From NCBI RefSeq assembly GCF_047549485.1, contig NZ_CP180191.1, forward strand, positions 2,108,001 to 2,172,000: a DNA stretch of 64,000 nucleotides. The letters are read 5' to 3'. This document shows, in pieces, positions 41,106-49,756 of the stretch (position 1 is the first letter of the stretch; each line of letters starts with the position of its first letter). The position numbers and the translations under genes were made by a program. The stretch comes from Piscinibacterium candidicorallinum (GTDB lineage: Bacteria > Pseudomonadota > Gammaproteobacteria > Burkholderiales > Burkholderiaceae_C). The notes under the pieces are model-generated. The model was not told the DNA's origin. It searched no databases and saw nothing but the letters and a program-made list of their open reading frames with translations.

Positions 41106-42097
41106 ACCAAGCCCCTTCGACGGCGCGGCTGCTTGCTGATGTTGGCGGCACTAACGCGCGGTTCGCATGGCAGGCCGGGCCGGGGAAGGACATCGAGTCT
41201 GTTCTCACGCTGCCCTGCGCCGAGCATGTCACCCTGGAGGATGCGGTGCTGCGTTACCTTCGGCAGACGAGCCGTACGATGCCGAGAGACTGCGCCATCG
41301 CCATTGCCAATCCAGTGACTGGCGATCGCATCGCGATGACAAATCATCACTGGGCCTTTTCGATTCGGGCACTCAAGACACAGCTGGGACTGGACCGCCT
41401 CCTGGTCGTCAACGACTTCACTGCACTTGCACTGGCGCTGCCGAAGCTGGGCAGCGCGGACCGTTGGCAGCTGGGTGGCGAAGCTCCCGAACCGTCTGCG
41501 GCAATTGGCCTGATTGGCCCCGGTACGGGGCTTGGAGTGTCCGGACTGCTACCGGACGGCCGTGGCGGCTGGCTCCCGATCCAGGGCGAGGGCGGGCACG
41601 GGACACTCGGTCCGACGACATCACGCGAGGCTGCAGTCCTGACGCTGCTTCGTCAATGGCATGGCCATGTATCCGCCGAACGCGCGGTCTGCGGCCAAGG
41701 CCTGGTGGACATCTACTCAGCTCTCCAGCATCTCGACAATACGCCGGGTTCGCAACTGCCGGCAGCAGAGGTCGCCGATGCCGCAATACACAACCGCAAC
41801 GAACGTTGCGTCGAGGCGCTCAACTTGTTCTGCTCATTCCTAGGTATCGCAGCCGGCAATCTCGCACTCACTCTAGGGGCGCGTGGCGGTGTGTACATCG
41901 GGGGCGGCATCGTGCCTCGACTAGGCCGCTGGTTCGCGAGCTCGCCGTTTCGCGCCAGCTTTGAGGCGAAAGGTCGCTTCGCCGCCTACCTTAAGCCGAT
42001 ACCTGTCTACGTGATCGACACCCCGGAGTCCCCCGCCTTTCTGGGCGCAGCCGAGGCGCTCGACTCCGAACTCCAGCTCGCCGGCCTGGCCCGCTGA
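41102..42097 (+). CDS. glk: Glucokinase
   Basis: This 331-aa enzyme phosphorylates glucose to glucose-6-phosphate in the cytoplasm. It matches the bacterial Glk family: phosphate motif LLADVGGTNARFAW at the N terminus, NDFTALALALP near residue 100, adenosine/phosphate loop GPGTGLGVSG, and the GEGGHGTLGP sugar-binding region with conserved Glu and His. GARGGVYIGGGI is the second glycine-rich loop. It overlaps GH30 by ATGA, so glucose freed inside the cell is phosphorylated by a co-produced kinase. Confidence 0.94.
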   Translation: MNQAPSTARLLADVGGTNARFAWQAGPGKDIESVLTLPCAEHVTLEDAVLRYLRQTSRTMPRDCAIAIANPVTGDRIAMTNHHWAFSIRALKTQLGLDRLLVVNDFTALALALPKLGSADRWQLGGEAPEPSAAIGLIGPGTGLGVSGLLPDGRGGWLPIQGEGGHGTLGPTTSREAAVLTLLRQWHGHVSAERAVCGQGLVDIYSALQHLDNTPGSQLPAAEVADAAIHNRNERCVEALNLFCSFLGIAAGNLALTLGARGGVYIGGGIVPRLGRWFASSPFRASFEAKGRFAAYLKPIPVYVIDTPESPAFLGAAEALDSELQLAGLAR

Positions 42098-42119
42098 CCC
42101 GGAAACAAGAGAGGCGCTC

Positions 42120-44474
42120 ATGACTGCAGCTGGAGCGAATGTCGTGACACACAAAGTGCCGTTTCGCCACAAGGTCGCCTTTGGCCTCGGCATGCTGGCC
42201 AACCAGATGTTTCCGGCGGCGCTCGGCATCTTCATGGTCGTTTTGGTGCAAGACCTAGGGTTCCCTGGCTGGATGTGGGGAATCCTGTTCTTTCTGCCGC
42301 GGGTGTTTGACTCCCTGACCGATCCGATCATGGGGTTCATCTCCGACAACACGCGCTCCCGCTGGGGCAGACGCCACCACTACGTTTTCATCGGCGCCAT
42401 CGTGATGGGCATTTCATTCGTCGCAATGTGGCAACTGCATCGCGAAGATGGTGTCGCCTACAACTTCGTGTACTTCCTGTGCTGGTCATTCATTTTCTAC
42501 ACCGGACTCACGCTCTTCAGCATCCCGTATGTCGCAATCGGCTACGAGATGAGTGACGACTTTCATGAGCGCACCAGCATCATGGCAGTTGCTCAGTGGA
42601 TCGGTCAGTGGGCCTGGGTCATCGCACCGTGGTTCTGGGTGGTGATGTACGACCCGGACTGGTTCTCTAATGCAGACTCAGCGACCCGGCATCTGGCCGT
42701 CTGGGTGGGCGTGATCTGCATGCTGCTCGCGATGGTGCCGGCGCTCTTTCTTCCGTACCGATCCAGCGTAAATGACAAGCATCTGATCCCACTGACCTGG
42801 GCCAATATCGGCAACGGTATCCGTGAGATCGTGAACAGCTTCAAGGATGCGTTCGGCTCAGCACCTTTCCGCAAGCTGTGCTTCGCGACATTCCTAGTCT
42901 TCAACGCCTTCAATACCGTTGCAGCGTTCTCGTTCTTCATCGTGGTCTACCACTTGTTCGGCGGCAAGACCGCTGACGCGGGAATCTGGCCGACGCTGTT
43001 CGGCAGCGTGGGCGCACTGATCACAACCTTCGCAGTCATCCCGGCGGTGGCATGGATGTCTCGACGGATAGGCAAGAAGAACGCGTTCATGCTGTCCCAG
43101 GGGATCTCGATCATCGGCTACATCCTGCTCTGGTTCCTGATGGTGCCCGGCAAGCCGTGGATGTTCATGCTCGCCCTTCCCTTCTTCAGCTTCGGCATCG
43201 GCGGCCTCTTTACACTCATGATGAGTATGACCGCCGACGTATGCGATATCGATGAACTCGCCACGGGCAAGCGTCGTGAGGGCATCTTTGGTGCCATCTA
43301 TTGGTGGATGGTCAAGTTCGGCTTCGCTATCGCCGGCTTGCTCAGCGGCGCAATCATGTCGCTTGTGGCGTTCACACCCGGTGCGGCAACACAGCCCGAA
43401 GGCGCTGTCGACGGCCTGCGCTTGTTCTATTCCGGCGTGCCCATACTCGGCACGCTGCTCGCGATGTGGATCATGCGCAGCTACGACCTTGACGAACAGC
43501 GTGCGAGAGAAGTTCAAATCGAGCTCGAGCGAAGAAAGACACGAGCGTCAGTGCAAGCGTCCTCCGGCACTCGGACGTGGCTTCGCGATCACGACTCGGA
43601 ACTTCAGGCGAACACTCGATCCGCGCTGAGCAGCCTGAGTGCAGCAGAGGTGCAAGCGCTCTATCGCCAGCACCGTAATGAACGCTTGTACGGTCTCTGC
43701 TACAGCGCGTACGCGCCTGATCAACAGGCTGGTGATGTTCTTGCCCCATCGCAGATCAGACGACGTGTCGCCCTCATTGCTCCGCATACGCGCTGGCTGC
43801 GATCATTCGCCTGCACCGAAGGGCACGAGCTGATTCCGGCCGCTGCGCGTGAGCACGGGCTCAAGACGATGGTAGGAGCGTGGATCAGTACCGACAGGGA
43901 GCGTAACGAGCGCGAGATCCACGGGCTCATCACGCTTGCGAAGGCCGGCCTCGTCAGTATCGCTGTCGTCGGCAACGAAGTTCTGCTGCGTGGCGAATTG
44001 CAGGAGAGCGAACTGCTCGCGCTGATCTCCCGTGTGAAGGCTGCAGTACCGGATGGAATACGCGTAGGATGTGTTGATGCGTACTACGTGTTCCTCGAAC
44101 ACCCGGCACTGGTCGATGCTTGCGACATAATCCTGCCCAACTGCTACCCGTTCTGGGAGGGCACGGACATCGCCGGCGCGTCCCACTATTTGCGCCGAAT
44201 GCACGCACTTGTGCTGGCGGCGTCGCGCGAAAAGCAGGTTGTCATCGCCGAGACCGGATGGCCCGGCGGGGGGCAGGCCATCGGGTCAGCGGTACCCTCA
44301 GCAGAAAACGCCATGCGCTACTTCGTCGACGTGCAAACTTGGGCAAGACGTGAAGGGGTGAAGCTATTCCACTTCACTTCCTTCGACGAACCCTGGAAGA
44401 TGCATTTCGAAGGCGAGGTCGGCACTCAATGGGGCTTGTGGGACAAGGACGAACAACCGAAGTATCTCGTCTGA
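42120..44474 (+). CDS. GPH/MFS sugar transporter fused to a GH17 glucanase domain
   Basis: This is a 784-aa fusion. Residues about 15-460 are a 12-helix sugar symporter of the GPH (MelB-like) type with the signature DPIMGFISDNTRSRWGRRHH between helices 2 and 3. A charged linker (about 465-530) follows. The rest is a GH17-like barrel with acid/base Glu620 in VVGNEVLLR and nucleophile Glu711 in VIAETGWPGGG, both catalytic residues intact. The GH17 half is a paralogue of the separate GH17 gene at 44699. With 12 helices the C terminus should be cytoplasmic, so the enzyme would meet the oligosaccharide as it enters. The frame is continuous, with no sign of assembly fusion. Confidence 0.88.
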   Translation: MTAAGANVVTHKVPFRHKVAFGLGMLANQMFPAALGIFMVVLVQDLGFPGWMWGILFFLPRVFDSLTDPIMGFISDNTRSRWGRRHHYVFIGAIVMGISFVAMWQLHREDGVAYNFVYFLCWSFIFYTGLTLFSIPYVAIGYEMSDDFHERTSIMAVAQWIGQWAWVIAPWFWVVMYDPDWFSNADSATRHLAVWVGVICMLLAMVPALFLPYRSSVNDKHLIPLTWANIGNGIREIVNSFKDAFGSAPFRKLCFATFLVFNAFNTVAAFSFFIVVYHLFGGKTADAGIWPTLFGSVGALITTFAVIPAVAWMSRRIGKKNAFMLSQGISIIGYILLWFLMVPGKPWMFMLALPFFSFGIGGLFTLMMSMTADVCDIDELATGKRREGIFGAIYWWMVKFGFAIAGLLSGAIMSLVAFTPGAATQPEGAVDGLRLFYSGVPILGTLLAMWIMRSYDLDEQRAREVQIELERRKTRASVQASSGTRTWLRDHDSELQANTRSALSSLSAAEVQALYRQHRNERLYGLCYSAYAPDQQAGDVLAPSQIRRRVALIAPHTRWLRSFACTEGHELIPAAAREHGLKTMVGAWISTDRERNEREIHGLITLAKAGLVSIAVVGNEVLLRGELQESELLALISRVKAAVPDGIRVGCVDAYYVFLEHPALVDACDIILPNCYPFWEGTDIAGASHYLRRMHALVLAASREKQVVIAETGWPGGGQAIGSAVPSAENAMRYFVDVQTWARREGVKLFHFTSFDEPWKMHFEGEVGTQWGLWDKDEQPKYLV

Positions 44475-44698
44475 GCGACAGGCTTCTCTCCAAGGGGAGC
44501 GTCGGCATCTATCAAGCGCGCGGTCGAGCACCCAAACCTAATCACACGAAGCCCGCGCAGCGGGCAGTCCGAAAATTACAAGAGGTCATCGTCTTGGACG
44601 ATGGCGAGGGTCAGCTTGACCCGCTTGCGATCCGGCTTAGTCAGGCTGTAACTCCGCCAGTCTCGGGCGGTCAATCAATCGGAAAGCTTCGTCGCGAC

Positions 44699-45640
44699 TC
44701 ACAAGTACTTGAGCTTCGCGTCTTTGTCCCAGAGCCCCCAGAAAGCACCAACATCACCTTCGGCACCGACCTTCCACGCCTCATCGAAGGCAGCAAAGTG
44801 GAACCACTCGATGCCCTCGCGCTCCGCCCACACAGCGGTCTCGACAAAGTATTGAACAGCGGCAGTCGGGCCGGGTAGAGCACCGTGGAAGGGGCTGCCT
44901 TGATGCGGCCAACCTGTCTCGCTGATGATGACGCGTTTGCCAGCTGATACCGCGCGCGTCTTTTCGAGCATCTGCCGCATGTACGGCAACGCCTGCTCGC
45001 GCGGACACCCCTCCCAAAACGGGTAGCAGTTGGCCATTACAACGTCGCACGCTGCAGTGACTCGCGGATAGTTCTCGAAGATGAAGTAGGCGTCCACGTA
45101 CCCCACGGGGATGCCCGGCAGTGCCGCCTTGACCCGTGCGATGCAATCGATGAGTTCGTCTTCGGTGAGGTCTCCTCGAAGCAACACCTCGTTGCCGACG
45201 GCAACGAGGTCCGCGCAACCGGCCCGGGCCAAGGCAATCACGTTGTCGATTTCGCGTACGTTGATCTCCGCGTCTGCCCCGAGCCACGCGCCCACTAGCG
45301 TCTTCAGACCCAATTCGTGAGCGATTCTCGGGGTCTGTTCGTGACCATCAGTACAAGAGAAGCTGCGAATCCAGCGCGCGTGTGGGCGGCACACTTCAAG
45401 CCTTTGTCGAATCTGCGCTTCACTCACCTGTGCTCCGGGCGCCTGGCCTTCGAGATATGGGCTGAAGCACAGACCGTGAACGCCCTGTGCCAGTACGGAG
45501 CGGAACGCCTCGGCGAGGGTCACCACGCTTCCCGTGCCACCAGACAACGACTCCATAGCGCCGGAATCAAAGACCGGCGCGACGGAGGCAGCTTCAGCCG
45601 GGGGCAGGTGCGCCGCGAGGGCGAATGAAGGTTTGCTCAT
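44699..45640 (-). CDS. GH17-like beta-1,3-glucanase, no signal peptide
   Basis: This is a 313-aa single-domain GH17 enzyme. The acid/base Glu is in VAVGNEVLLR and the nucleophile in IISETGWPHQG; the ends FHFAAFDEAWK and GLWDKDAKLKYL match the C terminus of the MFS-fused domain. No signal peptide is present, so it should be cytoplasmic. It starts in the ATGA overlap with GH16 and is the last gene of the GH1-GH16-GH17 operon. It and the fused domain probably arose by duplication within the locus. Confidence 0.87.
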   Translation of the reverse strand: MSKPSFALAAHLPPAEAASVAPVFDSGAMESLSGGTGSVVTLAEAFRSVLAQGVHGLCFSPYLEGQAPGAQVSEAQIRQRLEVCRPHARWIRSFSCTDGHEQTPRIAHELGLKTLVGAWLGADAEINVREIDNVIALARAGCADLVAVGNEVLLRGDLTEDELIDCIARVKAALPGIPVGYVDAYFIFENYPRVTAACDVVMANCYPFWEGCPREQALPYMRQMLEKTRAVSAGKRVIISETGWPHQGSPFHGALPGPTAAVQYFVETAVWAEREGIEWFHFAAFDEAWKVGAEGDVGAFWGLWDKDAKLKYL

Positions 45641-46599
45641 GTGCGCTCGCTCGTTGCGACGTGTTCATATTCAGCCTGTACGCGTCTCTCGGACTGGTGG
45701 CCGGGCTCCCAGGGCATTACGCCAGCACCTCGCAGGCCGGGTTCGCCATAGCCCCCTACCTTGTCGTACACGCGTACCCAGTCCACGATGAGTTCCGCTG
45801 GAAACTGAGTGTGCTCGTTGGGATGCCCGGGAAAGTTGCCGCCGACCGCGACGTTCATGAGTAGATAGAACGGCTGATCGAACGGCGCTGGCCAAGGATT
45901 GAGATCCGCATCCGAAGTCGCTTCCACACCCCGCGTGCCATCGAGGCGACTGCAACTCCACCAATGGCGATACGTGCATGTCTGCACTTCGTCGACATAG
46001 AAGCGCACTTCACCCGGCTCCCACTCGACTGCGTACGTATGCCAATCGGCCACCGTGCTTCCGCCAGGAAGCCGGTGCGTGGTGGTGATCAGTGAACGGC
46101 ACGGATACGACGAGCCAAAGTGCAGGCTGTTAAGCACCTCGTGCGGCTGCTCGCCGACGATCTCCATCAGATCGATTTCGCCGCTGGCAGCCCAGCCACC
46201 ATATCGGTCATCGACGGGCAGCATCCAGATGGCGGGCCAAAGGCCCTTTCCCGATGGCACGCGCGCACGCGCCTCGATGCGCCCGTACAGCTTGGAAAAA
46301 AGGGTGCGACCGTCACGCGCCTTCGTCTTCAGGCGCGCCGACGTGTAGCCACAACCATGCAGGGGCGCCTTGACCGCACGGATATGCAGGCAGCTGTCGC
46401 GCACCTGCACGTTCTCGGGGTCGCCGGTGTAGTACTGCAGCTCTTCGTTGCCCCACCCAGGCACCCATTGATGGACCCGGTAGTCATAGAAGCCATTGCC
46501 CAAGTCAAAGTCCCACTTGGAGCGGTCGACCGAGACCCCGTCAAATTCGTCGTTCCAGACCAGAATCCAGCCAGTGCGTTGTGCTGCGTTCATTGTCAT
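45637..46599 (-). CDS. GH16 beta-glucanase (laminarinase-like), no signal peptide
   Basis: This is a 320-aa GH16 enzyme. The catalytic motif is GEIDLMEIVG with nucleophile Glu141, Asp143 and acid/base Glu146, i.e. ExDxxE as in laminarinases with a beta-bulge. Conserved Trp-rich segments (ELQYYTGDPENV, GLWPAIWMLP, WHTYAVEWEPGEVRFYVD in part) support a beta-1,3-glucanase. The N terminus begins directly with the domain and has no signal peptide, although most laminarinases are secreted. It follows GH1 by 39 bases and overlaps GH17 by ATGA. Confidence 0.9.
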   Translation of the reverse strand: MTMNAAQRTGWILVWNDEFDGVSVDRSKWDFDLGNGFYDYRVHQWVPGWGNEELQYYTGDPENVQVRDSCLHIRAVKAPLHGCGYTSARLKTKARDGRTLFSKLYGRIEARARVPSGKGLWPAIWMLPVDDRYGGWAASGEIDLMEIVGEQPHEVLNSLHFGSSYPCRSLITTTHRLPGGSTVADWHTYAVEWEPGEVRFYVDEVQTCTYRHWWSCSRLDGTRGVEATSDADLNPWPAPFDQPFYLLMNVAVGGNFPGHPNEHTQFPAELIVDWVRVYDKVGGYGEPGLRGAGVMPWEPGHQSERRVQAEYEHVATSERT

Positions 46600-46638
46600 G
46601 CCGGAGACATCGGTTCGAGATTCATGCCGTTCGCAGCG

Positions 46639-48003
46639 TCAAGCAGCCAGCGGATCGGCTCGTACGTTGCGCTGCACCTGCAAAAAGTCGCGGTACCAGA
46701 GGTAGCTGTCCTTGGGTGTTCGTGCCAGCGTGGCGTAGTCGACGTGGACGATCCCGAAGCGCTTCGCATACCCGCTGGCCCATTCGAAGTTGTCCATCAG
46801 GCTCCAGACCATGTAGCCCGCCATGGGGACACCTTGCGCGGCTGCACTGCCAACCGCGGCGATGTGCCGGGCGATGTAGTCCACTCGATCGGAATCCCTA
46901 ACGCGTAAGCCTTCAGCCGTGGAGATTGCTTCGTCCGCGAATGCGGCGCCGTTTTCCATCACATAGAGCGCGGGTAGCTTCCAATCGCGGTGCAAGCGAA
47001 GCAGCAACTCCGTCAGGCACTCCGGAACGATCTCCCATCCCATGTCGGTCAGCGGCTTACCACTGTGCTGCGCGCTCCACGCACCGCTGGCACTCACCAC
47101 GCCGCGGGTGTAGTAGTTGATGCCCAGGAAATCCATCGGCGCCGAGATGGCCTGCATGTCACCGTCATGCACGACGGGCACATCCCCTCCGAGATGCTGC
47201 CAAACGTCAGCCGGATACGTGCCTAGGAACAGGGGATCCATGTACCAGCGCACACTGCGGCCGTCCTCGAGGCGTGCGGCGGCCACATCCTCAGGACTGT
47301 CGGTAGCCGGGCCGATCGGAGAGAGATTGAGGACGATGCCCAACCGTGCGCCGCAACCGTCGGCGCGGAGAGCCCGCAGAGCCAGGCCGTGACTGAGCAA
47401 CAGATGATGCGCGACCTGCATGGCCGTCGCTCGACTCCGCACACCTGGCGCGAAGATCCCGCTCTCGTGACCGAGCACCGCCATCACCCAGGGTTCATTG
47501 TGCGTTGCGATGGACTCGACGCGGCCGGCCAGGCGCGCTGCGACATATCTCGCGTAGCTAACGAAGCGATGGACCGTTTCTCGGTTTGCCCACCCACCCA
47601 GATCCTGCAAGGCCTGGGGCAGATCCCAGTGATTCAGTGTCAGGTAAGGCTTGATCCCTCGCGCGCGGAGACCATCGACAATCCGCTCGTAGAACGCGAT
47701 GCCTTGTTCATTGAATGCACCCTGCCCGTCAGGCTGAATCCGGGGCCAGCTGATCGAAAACCGATATGCGTCCACACCGAGGCCGGCGATCAGATCGAGA
47801 TCCGACTCGAGCCTGTGGTAGTGATCACACGCGATGTCCCCGTTGCTGCCATCAGCAATCACCCCGGGCTGACGGCAAAATCGATCCCAGATGGATTCGC
47901 CTTTGCCGTCTTCTTGGGCTGCACCCTCGATCTGGAAGGCGCTGGTAGCCACGCCCCAGACGAAGCCTGGGTTAGATGAGAACGATGGGAAGGTCGGATT
48001 CAT
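46639..48003 (-). CDS. bglA: GH1 beta-glucosidase
   Basis: This is a 454-aa GH1 enzyme of usual length. The acid/base Glu170 is in THNEPW and the nucleophile Glu350 in YVMENGAAF; the N-terminal signature FVWGVATSAFQIEGAAQEDG is clear. It splits glucose from beta-linked glucooligosaccharides in the cytoplasm and feeds glucokinase. It is the first gene of the minus-strand operon, 74 bases downstream of a perfect ATGAAAGCGCTTTCAT operator. Confidence 0.94.
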   Translation of the reverse strand: MNPTFPSFSSNPGFVWGVATSAFQIEGAAQEDGKGESIWDRFCRQPGVIADGSNGDIACDHYHRLESDLDLIAGLGVDAYRFSISWPRIQPDGQGAFNEQGIAFYERIVDGLRARGIKPYLTLNHWDLPQALQDLGGWANRETVHRFVSYARYVAARLAGRVESIATHNEPWVMAVLGHESGIFAPGVRSRATAMQVAHHLLLSHGLALRALRADGCGARLGIVLNLSPIGPATDSPEDVAAARLEDGRSVRWYMDPLFLGTYPADVWQHLGGDVPVVHDGDMQAISAPMDFLGINYYTRGVVSASGAWSAQHSGKPLTDMGWEIVPECLTELLLRLHRDWKLPALYVMENGAAFADEAISTAEGLRVRDSDRVDYIARHIAAVGSAAAQGVPMAGYMVWSLMDNFEWASGYAKRFGIVHVDYATLARTPKDSYLWYRDFLQVQRNVRADPLAA

Positions 48004-48076
48004 TGCGCGCGCGGTTTATGACCCTGCTGGCCGGGTGCGATCACTGCCTGCGCGGGACACGCCTCGCACGGCAAAT

Positions 48077-48127
48077 GAAAGCGCTTTCATTCAGCCGGAG
48101 TTTCGCGCCACGCGGAAGGGCTGTCAA
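48077..48127 (-). promoter_or_regulatory. Promoter region and LacI-type operator of the GH1-GH16-GH17 operon
   Basis: The 16-bp perfect palindrome ATGAAAGCGCTTTCAT (48075-48090) contains the core GAAAGCGCTTTC at 48077-48088. A perfect TTGACA -35 hexamer lies upstream on the minus strand (48127-48122); the -10 (GAAACT, 48104-48099) is weak. The palindrome is again just downstream of the expected -10. Confidence 0.65.
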
Positions 48128-48173
48128 CCTCTGGCAATTCGAATGCGCGCGCCGTCCAAAGTCATTGATGCGC

Positions 48174-49277
48174 CTATGTGCGCAACTGTCGCGTGGTCTC
48201 ACGCACGACCAAGCGTGGCGGTGGCAACTCCAGCGCAGGCTTCTCGCCCGCAAGCAGCTGCAACATGGACTCTGCAGCAAGCTGACCGAGTTCATAGACA
48301 GGATGGTGCACTGTGGTCAAGGGCGGCACCGAGTACACCGACCCCGCGAGGTCATCAAACCCGACCAGCGACACATCATCCGGAACACGCATTCGGCGTC
48401 GATGGAGCGCCAATGCGGCGCCAAACGCCATCTGATCATTGGCAGCGAACAGCGCTGTAAACGGCTCACGACTGTCTATGAGGCGCTCCACCGCCGCCAA
48501 ACCGCTCGCCTCAGTGAAATCCCCAGGCAACTCCATCACGGGCTCAAGCCGAACGCCGGCGGCCGCAAGCGCTGAGCGGTACCCGCGAAGCCGCTCGCTA
48601 CCATCCAGATGCTTCAGGTCGCCAGAAATGAAGGCAATCCGGCGATGTCCCAGCGCCAGCAGATGGTGAGTCGCCAGGCGCGCGCCCTCGAAGTTATCGA
48701 AGTCCAAGGCAAACAGCCCAGACGCCTTGAGCTTGCGTCCAGTTACGACCACTGGCAATTCACGCGCAGTAGCGGCCAACGCGGCGTTCGAAAGTCTGCC
48801 CGTCAGCACAATGATCCCATCGACACGTCTTGACCTGAGCGTCTCGATACAGCGGGCCTCATGAGTCGCGTTCCATTGGCCGCTGACGAACAGCGGGCTG
48901 TAGCCGGCGGCACTGAGCGTGTCTTCTATACCGCGCAGGGCGCCGCTATAGAACGGGCTGTCGATGGCCTGCGTGACAACTCCGATGCTCAAGGTACGTC
49001 CGCCGGCGAGCCCCCGAGCGACTGGGTTGGGCACATAGCCGAGTTGCTCTATAGCCTCGAAAACCGCAGCACGCTTGTCATCACTGACGATTGCGGTCCC
49101 GTTCAGAATGCGCGAAACCGTGGCCGAAGAAACGCCGGCCGCCGCCGCAACCTGCTGAAGTGTCACTTTGCCCGAAACAGCCGCTGCGTTGCGACGCGCT
49201 TTGCGCCGCTGAATGGGAGGGGCCTCTGCCGCCACGGTTACCAACTCCTTTGGCGCGAAGTCTACAAGGGACGACAT
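48174..49277 (-). CDS. LacI-family repressor of the glucan locus
   Basis: This 367-aa regulator has an N-terminal LacI helix-turn-helix, VTLQQVAAAAGVSSATVSRI, with hinge region GYVPNPVARGLAGG, and a periplasmic-binding-type sensor domain to the end. A 37-residue basic extension precedes the HTH. It lies between the sox operon and the GH1 operon, on the same strand, and no operator palindrome precedes it. The GAAAGCGCTTTC palindromes with central CG, found at three promoters nearby, are of the type bound by LacI-family proteins, so it is the likely repressor. The inducer is presumably a glucan oligosaccharide or glucose derivative. Confidence 0.88.
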   Translation of the reverse strand: MSSLVDFAPKELVTVAAEAPPIQRRKARRNAAAVSGKVTLQQVAAAAGVSSATVSRILNGTAIVSDDKRAAVFEAIEQLGYVPNPVARGLAGGRTLSIGVVTQAIDSPFYSGALRGIEDTLSAAGYSPLFVSGQWNATHEARCIETLRSRRVDGIIVLTGRLSNAALAATARELPVVVTGRKLKASGLFALDFDNFEGARLATHHLLALGHRRIAFISGDLKHLDGSERLRGYRSALAAAGVRLEPVMELPGDFTEASGLAAVERLIDSREPFTALFAANDQMAFGAALALHRRRMRVPDDVSLVGFDDLAGSVYSVPPLTTVHHPVYELGQLAAESMLQLLAGEKPALELPPPRLVVRETTRQLRT

Positions 49278-49345
49278 TCCCCGAAGCCACCCCGGGCGTT
49301 GGCACGGCTTCTAAACCTCGACGCTGCTGGTACGTCTAATCCGCC

Positions 49346-49756
49346 TCACCTGCGGAGCGTACGGGCTGCATCAGCCAAAGCGTTGTCCAGGAATGTCTCG
49401 TAGAACCCGCCCTTGCCCGCCCCCACGATCGGCCCGGCGAGCTGCCTACCCTCGGCACTGAGGAACACTACGGTCGGGAAGAACCGGCCACCGAGGGCCT
49501 GCGCGGCGTCGGCGTTGCTCAGCGTTCGCCCGTCAGCGATGCGCACGGTTCGGCGAAAGTCGCTCACCAGCTCGACGGCCACCATGCTGCCTTCGCGCGT
49601 CTTGGGAGCGAGGTATTGGACGCGCACTTCGTGGCAGAAGGTGCAGTCGCTTCGCGAGATCAGGACGGTCAGCGGCATGCCGCGGGCGTTGGCGGCGGCG
49701 GCTTCGCGGCGTAAGTCGGCGAGCTGGGGCAGCGCCCCGACCTGCGCGCGCGTCAT
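49346..49756 (-). CDS. soxW: Thioredoxin-fold protein, SoxW-like
   Basis: This is a 136-aa protein with a thioredoxin fold. The redox pair is CTFC in SRSDCTFCHEVR (about residues 37-40), and the cis-proline region FFPTVVFL is present. No clear signal peptide is seen at the annotated start, although SoxW proteins are usually periplasmic; the start could be mis-set, but it overlaps soxB by ATGA, which supports it. It ends the sox operon and may keep SoxYZ cysteines reduced. Confidence 0.75.
   Translation of the reverse strand: MTRAQVGALPQLADLRREAAAANARGMPLTVLISRSDCTFCHEVRVQYLAPKTREGSMVAVELVSDFRRTVRIADGRTLSNADAAQALGGRFFPTVVFLSAEGRQLAGPIVGAGKGGFYETFLDNALADAARTLRR

Noticed and set aside
44587..44603. 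Hairpin CATCGTC-TTG-GACGATG between the convergent glucan operons
   Set aside because: Short stem, 3-base loop and no T run on either strand, so it is not listed as a terminator.
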